Positions 10,701-23,708 of a DNA stretch of 64,000 nucleotides are shown here, in pieces. The notes beneath the pieces were generated by a model that ran no database searches, was not told the origin of the DNA, and worked only from the letters and a program-made list of their open reading frames with translations. Position 1 is the stretch's first letter. Every line of letters starts with the position of its first letter. The stretch spans positions 3,100,001 to 3,164,000 of the forward strand of contig JARFXM010000004.1 in the NCBI GenBank assembly GCA_029532625.1. The letters are read 5' to 3'. The position numbers were made by a program, and so were the translations under genes. The DNA is from Lomentospora prolificans (taxonomy: Eukaryota; Ascomycota; Sordariomycetes; Microascales; Microascaceae).

Positions 10701-13700
10701 TGTGGTATTATCATTTGAAGAATATCGTTTAGTTGGGGGTATACTGAATGTAGGGACCAGCCAGGTGGATAGGTTGCGGTGCGGAGGAATCCGGAAAATG
10801 GGTGCGGGATTCATTAGTGGGTTAATTCCGGTTCTACGAGTACACACCCCCCCCCACTCCCCTTTTCCCCACCATCTCGCCCGCCCGTCAAAGATTTCAA
10901 TGGTGCAACAAGTGACCAAAGGGCTGCAGAGGCGAAACGAATTCTGTCCGGCTCCGTTGCGAGCACGGAGAACGACAACAACGAGGCGCTATTGCCCCAT
11001 TGGACCAGCAAGATTCCAAAGGATCCAACATGAACACATCACTAACACTCTAAGCGCTGGGTATCACTATGCATAGAATATTCTCCGGAGACATTCCTGC
11101 AGCCCAAATCGGCTTCGCGACTACTCGTATGTCTCCGAGGAGCACCAACTAACCCTGATGAACCCGGCCGGGCAAGGCAAGTTATCGTTCGCGTCCGGCT
11201 CAATACCGCAATATGATAGTTAATGTTACAGCCGCATACCCTTCTTTCTTGTATTTTATAGACATGCAGATCACAACCGTAGGCCCCTCACTATCATCCA
11301 GCAGGGTTGTGCATATTCGTGATCACGGGTGCAGCTCAATCGTCGGGACTGGCACACTCTCCAACGGCACGGAGGTTCGGTATTGCCCACGGGCCATAAA
11401 CATCGTGCGTCGCCGAAGAAGGAGGGAAAAATGACTGGTCCGCGGAGCAAAAGAAAATGTTCTTGTTACCTTTTTATTTTTATTCCCTCGTCACTTTTAT
11501 CCCCCTGTCACCAACAACTTTGATCCAATGCTCGATGGCTTGCTGGAGCCTGTGGGTCGCAAGCCGGGCAAGGCTCGGACAACTATAGGGCCCGAAAGCT
11601 CTCGGCCGGATACTCGGGATCTTTTGAGCCACTTTTGAAAGACCCGTGTGACTCTGCAAATCGGAGGCGCGATATTTTCACGGAGACCACGTTCAGGGCA
11701 TCGCGATAATTGCCGCCGACCAAGCATCTTTGACGCGGTTGAAGCCGCCGATCTACGAATTTAGGGCTTCCAACGATCTCCGTGATGTCCCGTCGTCGCG
11801 CGCAGTGGGTTCTGGCCTCGACAGGTCGGGGCCAGGTTCGGCGTTGCAGCTCAAACTCTCAACTCTGTGCAGGGGATGAAACCCACACATGCGTCACCGG
11901 GGCAGTTGGACACCTCCAGAGATTCCAAATTTCCAGCGAGCGTTAAGCTAGCCAACCTCCAAATGTTCTCACCCTTGGCGGCCAAAGCATCTCATCTTTT
12001 ATCCCAACACCAAGCGGTGAGTCGGGTATAGGCCAAGCCAGTTTTGAACTTTTAACCGCTAAAGTAAATGTGCAGAATGTGAGCAGGGAGCATTTTGCCC
12101 AGAAGCCCACCCCATTATGATGTAAACCAGCGGGCGAACAAGCGCTTTTTGGCTTTGGCCTCTAACCACTAGCAAAAGCTTGATAAAAGAGAGCCTTCGT
12201 TTGTCTGTCGTCCGCGCCCTTGCACGATTTGGGATGGATGAGCAATTCCACTAGCCTGGTTGATAAGCAAGGTTTGAAATCTCTCGCTTGTAGAGTCGAG
12301 CTTGCCCGCTAACTAGCCCACCAAATCGGCGCGGACTTTAAATAAGCTGGCCTCCAAACCATCTGACGGCTGGAGGATGACGAGATAACAAGAAAGTCGG
12401 GGGCCCGGTCGACGATGATTTGTCACCCCCCATAAGTTGTTATTCAATTGATCCTACCCGCGTGCGATGACACTTTAACAGGGTTCCGTGGCGGAGATTG
12501 GCACGCGCGAATGAGCTGGTTGGAGAGAATTTTAAATCAAGCCGCGCCAACGGAAGGCTGTCCGCATTTGTCAGCTCCCTCTATGCATCGTCTCTGGCTT
12601 CTGTTACATGGGGGGCGGAATGAGGGTCAAAGTCCGCAGGATCTAGGCCCTGTACTCGACTGTGAGTTGGATGTGCGTGGCTTCCCAGGTTTCGTGTGTA
12701 ATGGTTCACAGTCTCGCCCCATACTTTGCACGCCGCGCTAGGCCGGATGGCTGCCTGGGGTTGATCATATTTCTTGAGTGTGGGTGTCTCAAGGTCAGAA
12801 AGTCAGCTGCCCGGCAACGCTGAATTTGGATGGTGAGCAGGTGGAGAGTCGCACATTGTTCATCCGTGAGAACGTGTGCCTGCCATGGGCTGCAATCGAC
12901 GTCAACCCGTGGCGATTGTGTCGACCAGCTGTGACGCGATCGGTCTCTCTCGAATCGCTTGTCTTTCTTAGCTGCCACCTCTTCTCTCGATCCGAATGCC
13001 CCTAGCCCTACGAGCCTGAAGGTGGGTCGAACAAAGATGGGGAAACTGCATACACCGAGAATTCTATCATGGCTTGTCATAACAGAGGAGGGCTCCTGTT
13101 CTGCGACTGGACTAGTGCGCTAGCTTTCGAGTCCATGGGTTGCCACAACACCCCGATCTTGTTGCATCTTAGCCTGGAGGCATGTCGGTCGTGGAAGTCC
13201 CTTCCATAATGTAATCATGATGGAGTTCGTCTTTCATTATCGGATCGAAGAATCGATAGCTGTGTCACCAATGATTCACCACCAACATTGCACCCAGATG
13301 GCGTCCATAGTTCATAGCCAGCTAAAACTCCTTGCACATCCGTGGACATTCTTAGAGGACGCATTGAGTGCTGGCTGGCTCCTCGGGCCAAGTGCCATCA
13401 CCCAGGAGGGTCAGCCTAGCATCGATCTCCCGATCTCCGTCTTCAGCAACTGGGTTATGATATCCGGAATCTCTACTCTAAATCACCGTCCTTGGACCTC
13501 GGCCGATAACGTCAATATTGCCAGTGCAGTGTGGGCCTTTAGGTTGTTGCAAATAGCCCATTGACCCCGTCATCGCGTCCTTATCAACTCCATATTCCTC
13601 AACCGCGAGACAAGTACATCGATGGTGACATGTAGATGCTGCCCTATGGCCACCCAAGAGTCCTTCTTACCTTGGCAAAGCGCCGCTTTCTTTCCCATCA

Positions 13701-14646
13701 TTGATCTGCGGTTCTTCGGCGCCCTTGGGTTTCCTGTCTTGCGACCTGCAGATTGAGATTTAAAATGGCACTGAACAGGTAGGTATGTAGGTCTCTTCAA
13801 CGTTGGCCTATGTGCAGAAAAATAGCCAGCTCTGGGTGCATACAATCAGACGAGATGAATGGCCGAATCACCTGCACAACCCACAAACCTCGTCATCACG
13901 CCAATGTGTTCATTGGCTACTGAACGACGACGTACATAAAATCCATGTCGGCTCGTTTCCCTGCTCCGGGACTCACGGCCAGTACAGGCGTATCAGAGGC
14001 CAAAGGCATCTGCCTCCTCTAGATAGGATTCCATCGGCGCGTACCCAACCTCCTCATTCAATTTCTTAGTCGACCTAAAGAGGGGAAAACCCCCCACCGG
14101 CGGCATGCCAAACCCACTTCAACGAGGAGAGACTACACGAAGTACATCGCCCAGAGCGATAGGCAGAACACACAGGCATGAGACGAATCGCGAGCTCGTG
14201 TAAACTTTTCAGGCTCAATATTCCACTTTGGCCGTGTATTGCAGGAGGGAAACCTGGGTGACAGCCGCTCGGAGAAGTCTCATTGATTGCCTTGGTAGAT
14301 GTGGTTGCATTGGGTTTTGTCGCCCGCGCCGTTTCACGACACTGAAGATTGAAGCGTAGGCCATCATCAGCCTTAATTGGATCCATTTTGATTCATGTAC
14401 GAAGGTACTGAGGTCGTGTAATAGTGTCCATGCATTAGCTCTCCAGCCCTACCGATCCCTCCCAAACCAGAAGCTTGGTCCCCCTGTCACAGTAAATGTG
14501 TGACATTGTGAATCAGAGTCTGAGGCCCTGGCCAGGGTCTCAAATTTCCCCTCAATCTCGACGAAATCAGGTCCCTCGTTTTACCCCGCCTTCAAGCTTT
14601 CCCTTCCTCCTCCTTCAATTCAAATCACCACCTGTCAAATTCCAGC
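7786..14646. other. gene-free stretch, 6.9 kb
   Basis: The first 450 bases are probably the 5' leader and promoter of the minus-strand transcription factor. The remainder has only short frames without domain signatures; the longest are a 201-codon frame at 10113-10718 that runs through a T-rich tract and a 115-codon frame at 13217-13564, neither recognisable. A T-rich run lies at about 10608-10627. Sequence just before 14647 is pyrimidine-rich and fits a promoter/leader of the annexin-like gene. Confidence 0.55.
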
Positions 14647-17225
14647 ATGTCTCTCCGTGTCGACGAAGGCCGCCGTCGCGGGCGTTCCAAGTCTCCCGGA
14701 CGCCGCGCTGGGGAAGATCGCGACGAAGAGCCGCGTGACTACAACCGAGAGAGACCGCAATACGACACGCGAGAGTCTAGTTACGCCTATGCCGAGGATG
14801 ACCTTGACGACTACCCCCGCCGCCGGGACGATCGTAGGGACAGAGATGACAATTACAGTTCGCCTGTGAATGCTCGCGGTTCAGCCGGTGCTCTGCCGTA
14901 CCCGCCCATCAACCAGGAGATGCCATACCCCGATCAATCGAGCGCTCGTGGAATGCCTGGAGGCTTCGACTTCCAGGCCGACGAGAAGCCCAAGCGTTCC
15001 GCTCATCGTACCGTATCTCCACCGAGTGATTTGCCATACCGCAGTTCCAGAGAGAAGGTGGATGGTGACCGCGAAGCTCGTGTACGGTATTCTCATTATC
15101 ACGATGATGAGAGGTCTTCTCGTCATGAGAAAGGCCGAGAGTTCGACGCTGATGAACGATTCAAGTTTCTTCCACAGAAGTATAGTGATTCGGTTGGTAA
15201 AAAAGAGCCTGCTCGAGCCAGCGAGCACTACAGCGAGCGACGAGACCGTAGGGACGATTCCGATTCCGATTCCGACTCTGACGATTACCCGCCGTCCCGA
15301 CCCCGCCGCGAAGAAAACCGTGATGAGTATCACCGTCGGAAGACTGCTGAGGACAACGACCGCTACGGACGCCGAAACGACAGCGATGAGAACACCCGTC
15401 GCGATTACCATTTGCGTGGGGCATCCCCGCCCTCGAACAAAACACAAAAGAGAGCCCAGAGAGAAGACGACTTGGCCTACGGGAAGATGGCCGGGGAGGG
15501 ACATTCCATACGTGAATCTATCAAACAGGTCTCTGAACGCTTTTCCAAGAACGAGCAGGATATATTGTCCAAATACGGATACGCTGGTGATTCTGGGCGC
15601 TACCCCTCTGACAGAAATCCGGGCAGGCCTAGCCCCGATGATGACCCGCGCCGCTCTTCGTCCAATGTCCTAACGGTGGAGCCAACAGACAGGCGCCGGG
15701 ACAGGTCGCGTGATGGGCGAGGAGAGCGAGATAGGCCCTCCGCACCCCCAGTTGCCAAAATGTCGTCTCTCTCTGTGAACACCGGTCACCATTCGTTCAA
15801 TATGTCACTTGGCGCAGCGCCTCCGTCGCCGCTTCTGGAGTCCTATCATGGTACCTATCAATCTATCTCGCCCATGCCCTCCCCCTTGATGCATGCCCAC
15901 CCGGATGCGAACGAGCTTGTCCATATCCCACCGTTGAGCCCGAGTGAAGATGATGCCAGAATCAACCGACGCGCTCGCTTCCACGTCCCCGAGGTTGTTG
16001 CTGAGAAGATCGCCAAGGCTCTCAAGGGCGATCGGAGGTCTCCTGACACTGAGGTACTCATCCAGATTCTTCCCGGACTTAGCCATGAGGAGATCATGGT
16101 ACTTCGCACGCAGTACAAGGCCATTGTCAAAGCTGGATCGGAACGCAAGGGTGTTAACGTAGCGAAGCACATTCGCTCTCGCCTCAAGGATGAGGACCCG
16201 AACCTCATGAAGGCTTGCTACGCCACTGCTCTTGGTCAGTGGGAAAGCGAGGCTTACTGGGCGAACTACTGGTACCAGGGGGATAAAACCCGTCGCGAAC
16301 TCCTGATTGAGTCTCTTATGGGCCGGACCAACGACGAGATTGCGCTGATCAAGGACGGTTTTCATGACAAGAAGTATAACGATAGCTTAGTGAAATGCAT
16401 GAAAACGGAGCTCAAGGAGGACAAATTCAAGCAGGCTGTTCTCATGGCACTGGCAGGGGAACGCATGGAGGAGCAGGATCGGTACGGCAGACTTCTTGAT
16501 GTCGACATGAGACAAGTTGACCAGGATGTTACTGCGCTTCGAAGTGCTGTGAAGTCTGAAAAGGGCGGGGAGAGTCTCATGCTCGGGATTGTGATCCAGA
16601 GGAGCGATTCTCATCTGAGAGAGGTTCTCAAGGAGTATAGCCGCTCATATAAGTCTAACTTTGCTCGAGATGCACTCGGGAAGAGCACCAACCTCGTGGT
16701 AAGTCAATACCTAATGCAGCGCCCAGTTTCTTGCGCCTCTCTTCCCAAACCATCCATCAAAAATCCTACGCCGCTGCTAACGCTTTCAACTAGGGTGAGG
16801 TTCTTGCCCACATTCTGAACGGTGTAATCAACAAGCCCGTCCGTGATGCTCTCCTCCTTCATCATGCCCTCACCGCCTCCCGCAAGGATGATCTCCGACG
16901 CGAGCTTCTCACCTCACGCCTTGTGCGTTTCCACTGGGACCGCCGACACATGGAAGCTGTCAAGCGTGCCTATTTGCAGCGCTATGGCCAGGAACTGCAG
17001 GACGACATTAAAGAAGCCACTAGCGGCGAGTGGGGCTTGTTCTGCCGTGAGCTGTGCATCACTCGTATGCCCAACGATGTGAGAAGCGTGGAGCGGTTGA
17101 CAGTCGAGAAGCCCGACAGAGGTAAATCGAGGGAACGGTCTCGTGAGAGATCGAATACCCTAGACGTTGCAAAGCCGTCGAGGGGCAAGTCACGGGAGCG
17201 GTCTAGGGAGCGGCGTCGTGATTAG
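14647..17225 (+). CDS. annexin-like protein with RS-like charged N-terminal extension (ANXC4 type)
   Basis: Two exons, 14647-16698 and 16794-17225, with a 95-bp intron (GTAAGT donor, CTAAC branch, TAG acceptor), give 827 residues. Residues 1 to about 430 are disordered and rich in Arg, Asp, Glu and Ser, including a (DS)n run (nt 15256-15285). An annexin core follows from about residue 440 (ARFHVPEVVAEKIAKALKG) to about 790, with four helical repeats recognisable by blocks such as ILPGLSHEEIMVLRTQYKA, LMGRTNDEIALIKDGF and LHHALTASRKDDLRRELL. The classical type II calcium loops (GXGT...D/E) are degenerate, as reported for fungal annexin C4 proteins. The tail contains RGKSRERSRER twice. Canonical annexins bind acidic membranes with calcium; loss of the loops and the RS-like ends suggest a different, perhaps calcium-independent role. 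The ATG sits at the start of the open frame in a good context. Confidence 0.87.
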
Positions 17226-18751
17226 AGATTAGTGGTTTGACCCTATCAGAATGGGAAGACGTATATGTGGATATGTGTATATCCGGCACGTCGGACATTG
17301 CTCGAGCCTGCCTGTGATGCTGGAACATGCCCTGTGCTTGAATATTCAAATTTTTGCTTCCTATTGTATTTGTTGCCTCCAATTGCCAGAGATAAAGGCT
17401 GAGTTGATTTGATAGGTATCGTGTCTGAGGGGTTATGCATCCTCCAGGCGAGTTCAGAGAACGGGTTGGCCTGATAACATGCTGGATGGCCGAGAAGCTT
17501 CTTCCACTCGCGAGCAAGAACCGAACGATCATTATATCCAGCTAGACTCGTAGTAGGGACGACTAATGGCAAGGGTAACCTTTTCCTTCCTCCATCCAAT
17601 TAAGTCATGAGACGCCAGAGTTGGGGTTTCATACCTCGCCCCGGTCCAAACCTATATCTGGACGAGCTTTCTGCAGAAGCCTTTAATCGAAGCCATTCTC
17701 TAAACCCCCCATGAAGGCCCCTTGGGGACATCGGGCCATGAGAGGCGGGCAACGAAAGAGGTCATCGATGCTTGTAAAGGGTTCTAGAGCGGAGTTTCTG
17801 AGACAAACTATGGTAGAGACTGGCCCCGGATGCGGAGAACGTGGGTTGAGCGTCTTCGAAAGCGCAATTTCCGCCTTTCCATCATATGGGGTTTGTGTTT
17901 TTCCTTCTACACCATAATAGAGATAAACTGGGGTATTATTCTTGGAAGACCTTGGGCGACGCTCGCTCGGAATTTCCTTTTCCGACGCGGGTTCGGAGAG
18001 CGGCTGCGATGTTAGTCGAATACTGATCCGGACGCTGGGTTTCGAAGCCTGGCAAGGCCAACCCTCAAAGCTTCGGTGGTGTGAATTGATAGGGTTGCTC
18101 TCTAGATGCCGTTGCTCGACATGTTTGGCCTCTTTGGGATCTGAGCTTAGTCGTCTCCTCGACTGTAGAGGCTAGAGGGAGTCCAGGGCAGATGCTACAG
18201 CTCTGGACGGGTGGGACAAGGCTAATTGAACGGTACAGGTACTAGTTCTATGCCAGGTATTTTCATGTTGCGTGACAGAAATGTATGAACTAGACTGAGC
18301 CGTCTACATCCTCATAGACGAGATTTATACCACGAGAGCCTCATTTCTACGTACGACTTAACCGCAGGGTCAAGCCTCCCAATCGATAATCGAGGCTGGT
18401 GATGGGAGTTACGTTCAACGAAAGGAGAGAGAGAGAGATAATATGAATGACGAATGGAACGTCGAGCCGGCCAGCCTTTTCTCAGGCGAATCTCCAAGGG
18501 AGCTCATCTCGGCCTTGCCACAGATTTGGGATACAGAAATCTACGTCCTTTTGCCCCGCCGGGCATCTTTGACGAGAAAGCCACCGAGCAATAGGACCCT
18601 ATTCCGGACATGCGTTTCGCAGCTAAACTACGCCGAAACAAGGTTATGGACGATCGACGGAAAGCCCGAAACAGCGCGGGCGGGGAGAAATGCCGATCCC
18701 GTTTTTGACAGCTTGGGGCGCGCTCGATGGGGATCGCATGTTGCTCGTCCC

Positions 18752-18755
<4 letters not shown>

Positions 18756-18784
<29 letters not shown>
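18756..18784. repeat. A29 homopolymer
   Basis: Twenty-nine consecutive A, followed by GAAGAGAGAGG. No target-site duplication or element body is evident upstream. Confidence 0.9.
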
Positions 18785-18786
<2 letters not shown>

Positions 18787-20920
18787 AGAGAGAGGAAACA
18801 TGAGCCCAATGGGTCCAGCCACGACGAGGACGGGGACGACAGCTGCAGAGCGCGGTGCGAATAGGCTTGATGAAGGCGACGGGGATTGTACGGATTGCAT
18901 CGCCCAATGGCGGTACCGGAGGAACAAATCAAGCCATCACATTTCGAGTGCATTTACGGTGGCGTGGGCGGGCCAATGGCGCGGCGGCACAGCGTCTTGT
19001 TTTTCATTTCACCACTGCTGTCAACCCGCAGGAGAATTTCAAGGGTGGCGCTACACGACAGGCTCTGGGAGAGGGAAAGCTCATGCAAACTTGAGCCCTT
19101 GTATGACGAGGCGGTCCGGGGTCTGGGGCGCAGATGTCATTTTGCACGGACTCGGCGCGAAAAAGAAAAAAGGTGGCCTGGTCTCATCCGTGAATGTGCC
19201 GACGAAGCATTGCGCCAGAATAGCGAAAGGCCAGCATTGTTGGAGGCATCGCTACCGCTCGAGATTGCGACTTAATATAAGTGCACTTGTAATGTGGTAC
19301 ATGTACGAAGTAGGGCTGAAGGGATGGATCTTTTAATATCACCCCGGAGCGCTAGAAACAAGAGTGTGAGGTGAGACAGCTTACCCGGAACTTGGCCTCG
19401 GGTCAAGGGTTAAGAATCTAATTCTCTTCAAGCTATTTGTTAGCATTCCCGCTGGACTTAATTTGGTGTCCCGTCCGCAAGCCCCCATGTGAGAGTACGA
19501 AGTACAGCCTCGATGAACTCGAGTGATCGAACGAGGTGGACCATCGTGAGAATCGAAGCGAGCCAAGAGCCGGCGGAGGCAATTTTCCTTCTCGCTCTCG
19601 TTTAAAGACTTGCACCTGTCGATGACGTGCCACTTCTCCATATTGTTATTTTTGGGAGTCAGGGAAAAGAGAACATGGAAGAAAAATGGAGCGAAAAATG
19701 GAGCAAAAGAGGAAACTATTGGGTCCGGCTGCAGGTGCTAGCCCTTGATTTCTCGTGTCAATGGCTGACCGGAAGATTATTGCCCTGCCTTTTACGAAAG
19801 CTGGGCCCGGGGGAGACCTCGCGTAGGATTGAGCGAGTCACACCATCAGAAGCCAACCGGTGGTGCACGAACGGATGTGTACTTCTGGGAAAATGTGAAT
19901 AAAATTAAGAGGGCCTGACATTGGGCCTTGGGAGGGCCAATTTTATGACCGTTTCAAGGCTACGGGGTATTAGCGCGCACACGGAGGGCCTTATCGCTGC
20001 CTGCCTCCGCCTCGAAGATTGCTGGGGATCGGACGCCAGCCAGGCTTGCCTTTGAGCTGCGCGCCCCTTGAATAGCGCGAGAGGGGAGTGGGGGAGAATT
20101 TCGTTGATACTTTGTATTCCCTTTCAGATGCCAAGGACAATAGACTGCAAATCTAAGAGACCAAGCCGTGGAGGAGAGCACCTTGAAACCAGCTGGAGAG
20201 AGAGGAAGCGGAGCGAGACGAGGGGAGTTTGACTCAACGAGGTGTGGAAATTGGCTGGCAACCGCCAATTCGAGGCTCATGCCTGCCGGTCGGCCACATC
20301 ATTTCCAGGTTGATGGAAACGGGTGGTGAAAGACGGGAAAAGATATGTGGGTGCGGACGTGTGTGTGTGTCCGGGCATTGCTTGACCAGAACAGTACATT
20401 ATTCTCGAAATTAACCTGGGAGAACAGGAGATTCAGCTAGGAAAAGATTGCCGCACTATTTGCTCACCACCCTGGCGGAAACCTCTTGCCGAGCCGCCGA
20501 AGCAGGGGGGGGGAAGCACAGCGCATACCCGAATCTGGACAACTGCAAGTATTCTCAATGTATCTATGGCATTGGTGGGTGTACTTGACGTGGATGTGTG
20601 TGAAGAGTGCCCAAGTCTGGCGATAGGGCTCCGCGAATGCTACGCACATCCAAAGGATTCTGCTAACAGTACGAAGCAGAGTACCTCAGGGCTCTTCGTC
20701 CTGGCTGGCCCCTCCTCGCATCCGTTCCTTGGTACTTCAGTGCTTGGCAGCCTGGTTGACAAGGTGCTGATGTACTTGGGAGGTGGGACCCAAAAACAAC
20801 AGCAGCTTGACTTCGCTTGATGGAGAGGTCCACTGGAGCAGCGTTTGCTCTAGTCTTTCCTTGCTTCACTTGCTCCGCCTGTCGACTTGTCTGCCGTGCT
20901 GCCGATGGCAAAAATCTCCC

Positions 20921-20948
20921 TCACTTGAGTGATGTCACTTGAGTGATG
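20921..20948. repeat. tandem direct repeat, two copies of a 14-mer
   Basis: TCACTTGAGTGATG occurs twice without a gap. The first twelve bases of the unit are nearly self-complementary, so each copy resembles a binding site for a dimeric protein; no neighbouring gene within 2 kb explains it. Confidence 0.75.
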
Positions 20949-22379
20949 CTTGGGCTGGTGCTAAGCTAAGCTCCGGCATCCGAAGATGGGAATTGATGGA
21001 GTCTATGTTGTGTAGAATCGGCCCACTGACAGTGTGCTCACTGGCACTTGGCAGCTCTCGATGAGGGGCGAAGCCAAAGCGGCCAGCCTCAGTTTTCAAC
21101 GGCTGCCTGGCTTGGCTCGAGCTTGAGGTGATTGATGATATTACCCTTTGGGAAGGGTTGGTTGGTTGATCGCGCGATCCGTTTCTGACAGTTGGCCGTT
21201 TCGGGCGAGCTTCGCGAACGAGGTTGGGCTCGCTTTTTTGGCTCTTGGGAAATTGGACATGGGCGCCCCCCCTTTTTTTTCTTATTTTATTTTGGTTCCA
21301 ATTTTCATCCCAACTCGCCAACTGGGGGCTCCCTGAAGCGTCCAGTGGGCTCAATTCGATTCCTTGCAAGTAACCTCACCGCTCTGACGGTACCGGACCC
21401 GCAGCTGAAAAACCAGTCGATTTCCCTGACCTGCTGCACGTCGTCTCGTATCCCCCAAAGTCTTCCCCATTCCCCAGAGCAATGGACTGGAGCTAGAGGG
21501 GAAAGAGAAATATTCATGAGTTGGCAACTGTTGGATGGTGCAACAAGTGCAGTCTTCGTCAGACAGGGTGACGAGGATGTGCATGCAGCCTCTGATGATA
21601 GGCTGCCGATGGCTTTTGGAGGAGGAAAGAGAAGGGTCTCCTCGTAAAAGCTTCAGTATTGCTGGTGGGATGCGTCCGCCAGAAAGCTCAAGATGCGCAG
21701 AAACTAAATGCGTACCATCGCAGCGTTGCGGCCACGTTCCGCGTGCAGCAAGCATTTACCTTGCTTCGCTGAAGGTGGTACAAGTCATCTACCTTGCTTC
21801 GATTTGTGTGGGATTCTGAAGTGCCCAAAGCTTCGCTGTGGTTACTTCTTGCTGACTAGTTGACTGCACCACCTGTTGTACACCTCTCGCTGGTTTGCTG
21901 GGAGGCGGAACACGCCACCAATTTTAAGCATATCGGGCAGGGAGGAGAAGCCCCCTTGAGCAACTCCATGGCTTCGTCCACAACCCCAGAAAGGGGATGG
22001 GTGCTCTCTGGGAAGATCGCGGGATCATTGTCCTTTCGCCGAGTGGTTGGCTTGTTCCTGTTTGTTTGACGTGCCCCGTGCTCATTGATCCATCACATTG
22101 CGAAGCCAGGCCCGGCCCCTTCCCCCCATTGCAAAATCTCCAGCTGGGTTTATTGAAGGATTCGTGCTGTCCAGGTATTACTGGTTCGCTCAATCTCCTC
22201 CGGCGAAGGGGAGGGGGATTCCACTCGGGGCAGTGTTCCTGACAGGGGTTAAGTGAGACGTCTTATTACCACGTGCGGGCAAGGTGCCAAAAGCAAAAGC
22301 AATTCAGCCATCGAGGAATCGTTGATAATCATCGTTCAATTCTTTTATGGCTACTGAGAAAGAAAGGACCGACGATGGT

Positions 22380-22404
22380 AAAAAAAAAAAAAAAAAAAAA
22401 AAAA
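22380..22404. repeat. A25 homopolymer
   Basis: Twenty-five consecutive A in non-coding sequence. Confidence 0.9.
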
Positions 22405-23708
22405 CCATCACGAGAGGTCGCAAAACGGCCCCAGATGACAGCGTCGAACGGTCTCAACGGGCACGAAGACAAAGAAGTAGTGCGAGCCTCCGTCAATCGA
22501 TGATTGCGAACCAGCATCGGCGCATTGAAGCGATACGAAATCATCTGTTGTCCAATTAGATGGCATGGCGGCCCTCCCCTACCGGAATATTGACAGGGCC
22601 ACTGCAGGTGAAAGCAGAGTTGCGAATCACCAAAGTCGGTGCAAGCGACACGAACGCGGTGCTGGACCTGTCCTTGACCAGGAACGGGTCCCCCATTCTC
22701 CCATTTCTCTCTGCCCCTGGTGGCTGATTTGTGGTAACAATCATGCCTATTTGGGAGGGTACGGCGAGTAGACAAGGGTGATTGCCAGCCGCCCAAGGAA
22801 CAACCCACCATGCCACAGTCGTAATGCTGTCTTGTACTTCGTAGCTGCCGGGTATCTCTGGTGCGAGTGGCCAGCGGATCCGGGTCCTTGACATGCAGTC
22901 TCGTCAATGCAAAGGATGTGCGCATGGTACGCGGGAGGTACACGCCCTCCTCTTTCTGTTTGGGTCCCCTGGTGTTCTCCCCTTTTTTTGGGAGGCGCCA
23001 CTTGATTAGCAAGGATATCACTCTCTTCGCGCCATGCGGATGTTCCGACAACTATCAAGGCCAGTTCTTCGTCGTTCTTCGAAGTCTCTGCGCTATCATG
23101 CCCACTATTCTTCTTTAGCGTGCACTAGTCTAGTACAAGCATTGATATTGTCTTGGTAGTACCCTTTAAGCGCATGTCAACTGTAAAGGTACCTCGACTA
23201 GGCTCTCGGACTGACCTCCTGCATCAAGCACTCTGCAGACCCAGGACCGAATTCCACTCATGTTGGGCCTGGTCCCCAGCGCAACGTGAGCTTGGGTCTC
23301 GTATTACTGACGGCTTCTGCCCACCCCCAAGCTACGATAGTCAGAATGCGGAAGGAGGCGGCGGATCCAAGGCAAATGCAATGGATGGGTCGCCTCCCCC
23401 CTGGTTCGCGCGTTCAGCCCAGTGGCATCCACATGGGGGAGAGCGTGAAAGTATAATATCAGCCCGTATCCAGGTCCCAAGCCATTCTCGCCTTCTTTTG
23501 GTTTTCCTTTTCCCACTCCAACCTTCGATAATACCCTCTCGGAGCCAGCGATCTCATCTTCCGTGTGGTCGTGCAAACATATTGTTTGCGTCCTTTCGTT
23601 GAACAGCTAATACGACCATTTCTGTGCACTTGCACTTCAGAACGCGCCGTTTCCGATCGTTAGTTAATACCAAAACTTAATTATACAAAAGCAAAATACA
23701 ACCACAAG

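Larger units (their letters stand above)
17226..23708. other. gene-free stretch, 6.5 kb
   Basis: No frame has a recognisable domain. The stretch contains an A29 tract (18756-18784), an A25 tract (22380-22404), a direct duplication of TCACTTGAGTGATG (20921-20948), and scattered TACGAAGTA motifs (about 19301-19314, 19493-19507, 20668-20694, 22831-22845). The last 100 bases (AT-rich, adenine-rich before the ATG) look like the leader of the following gene. Confidence 0.55.

Noticed and set aside
10113..10718. 201-codon + strand frame
   Set aside because: Unrecognisable composition, runs through a T-rich tract, no splice partners or plausible promoter.
14881..15504. 207-codon minus-strand frame opposite the annexin-like gene
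   Set aside because: Antisense shadow of the Arg/Asp/Ser-biased exon; no independent signal.
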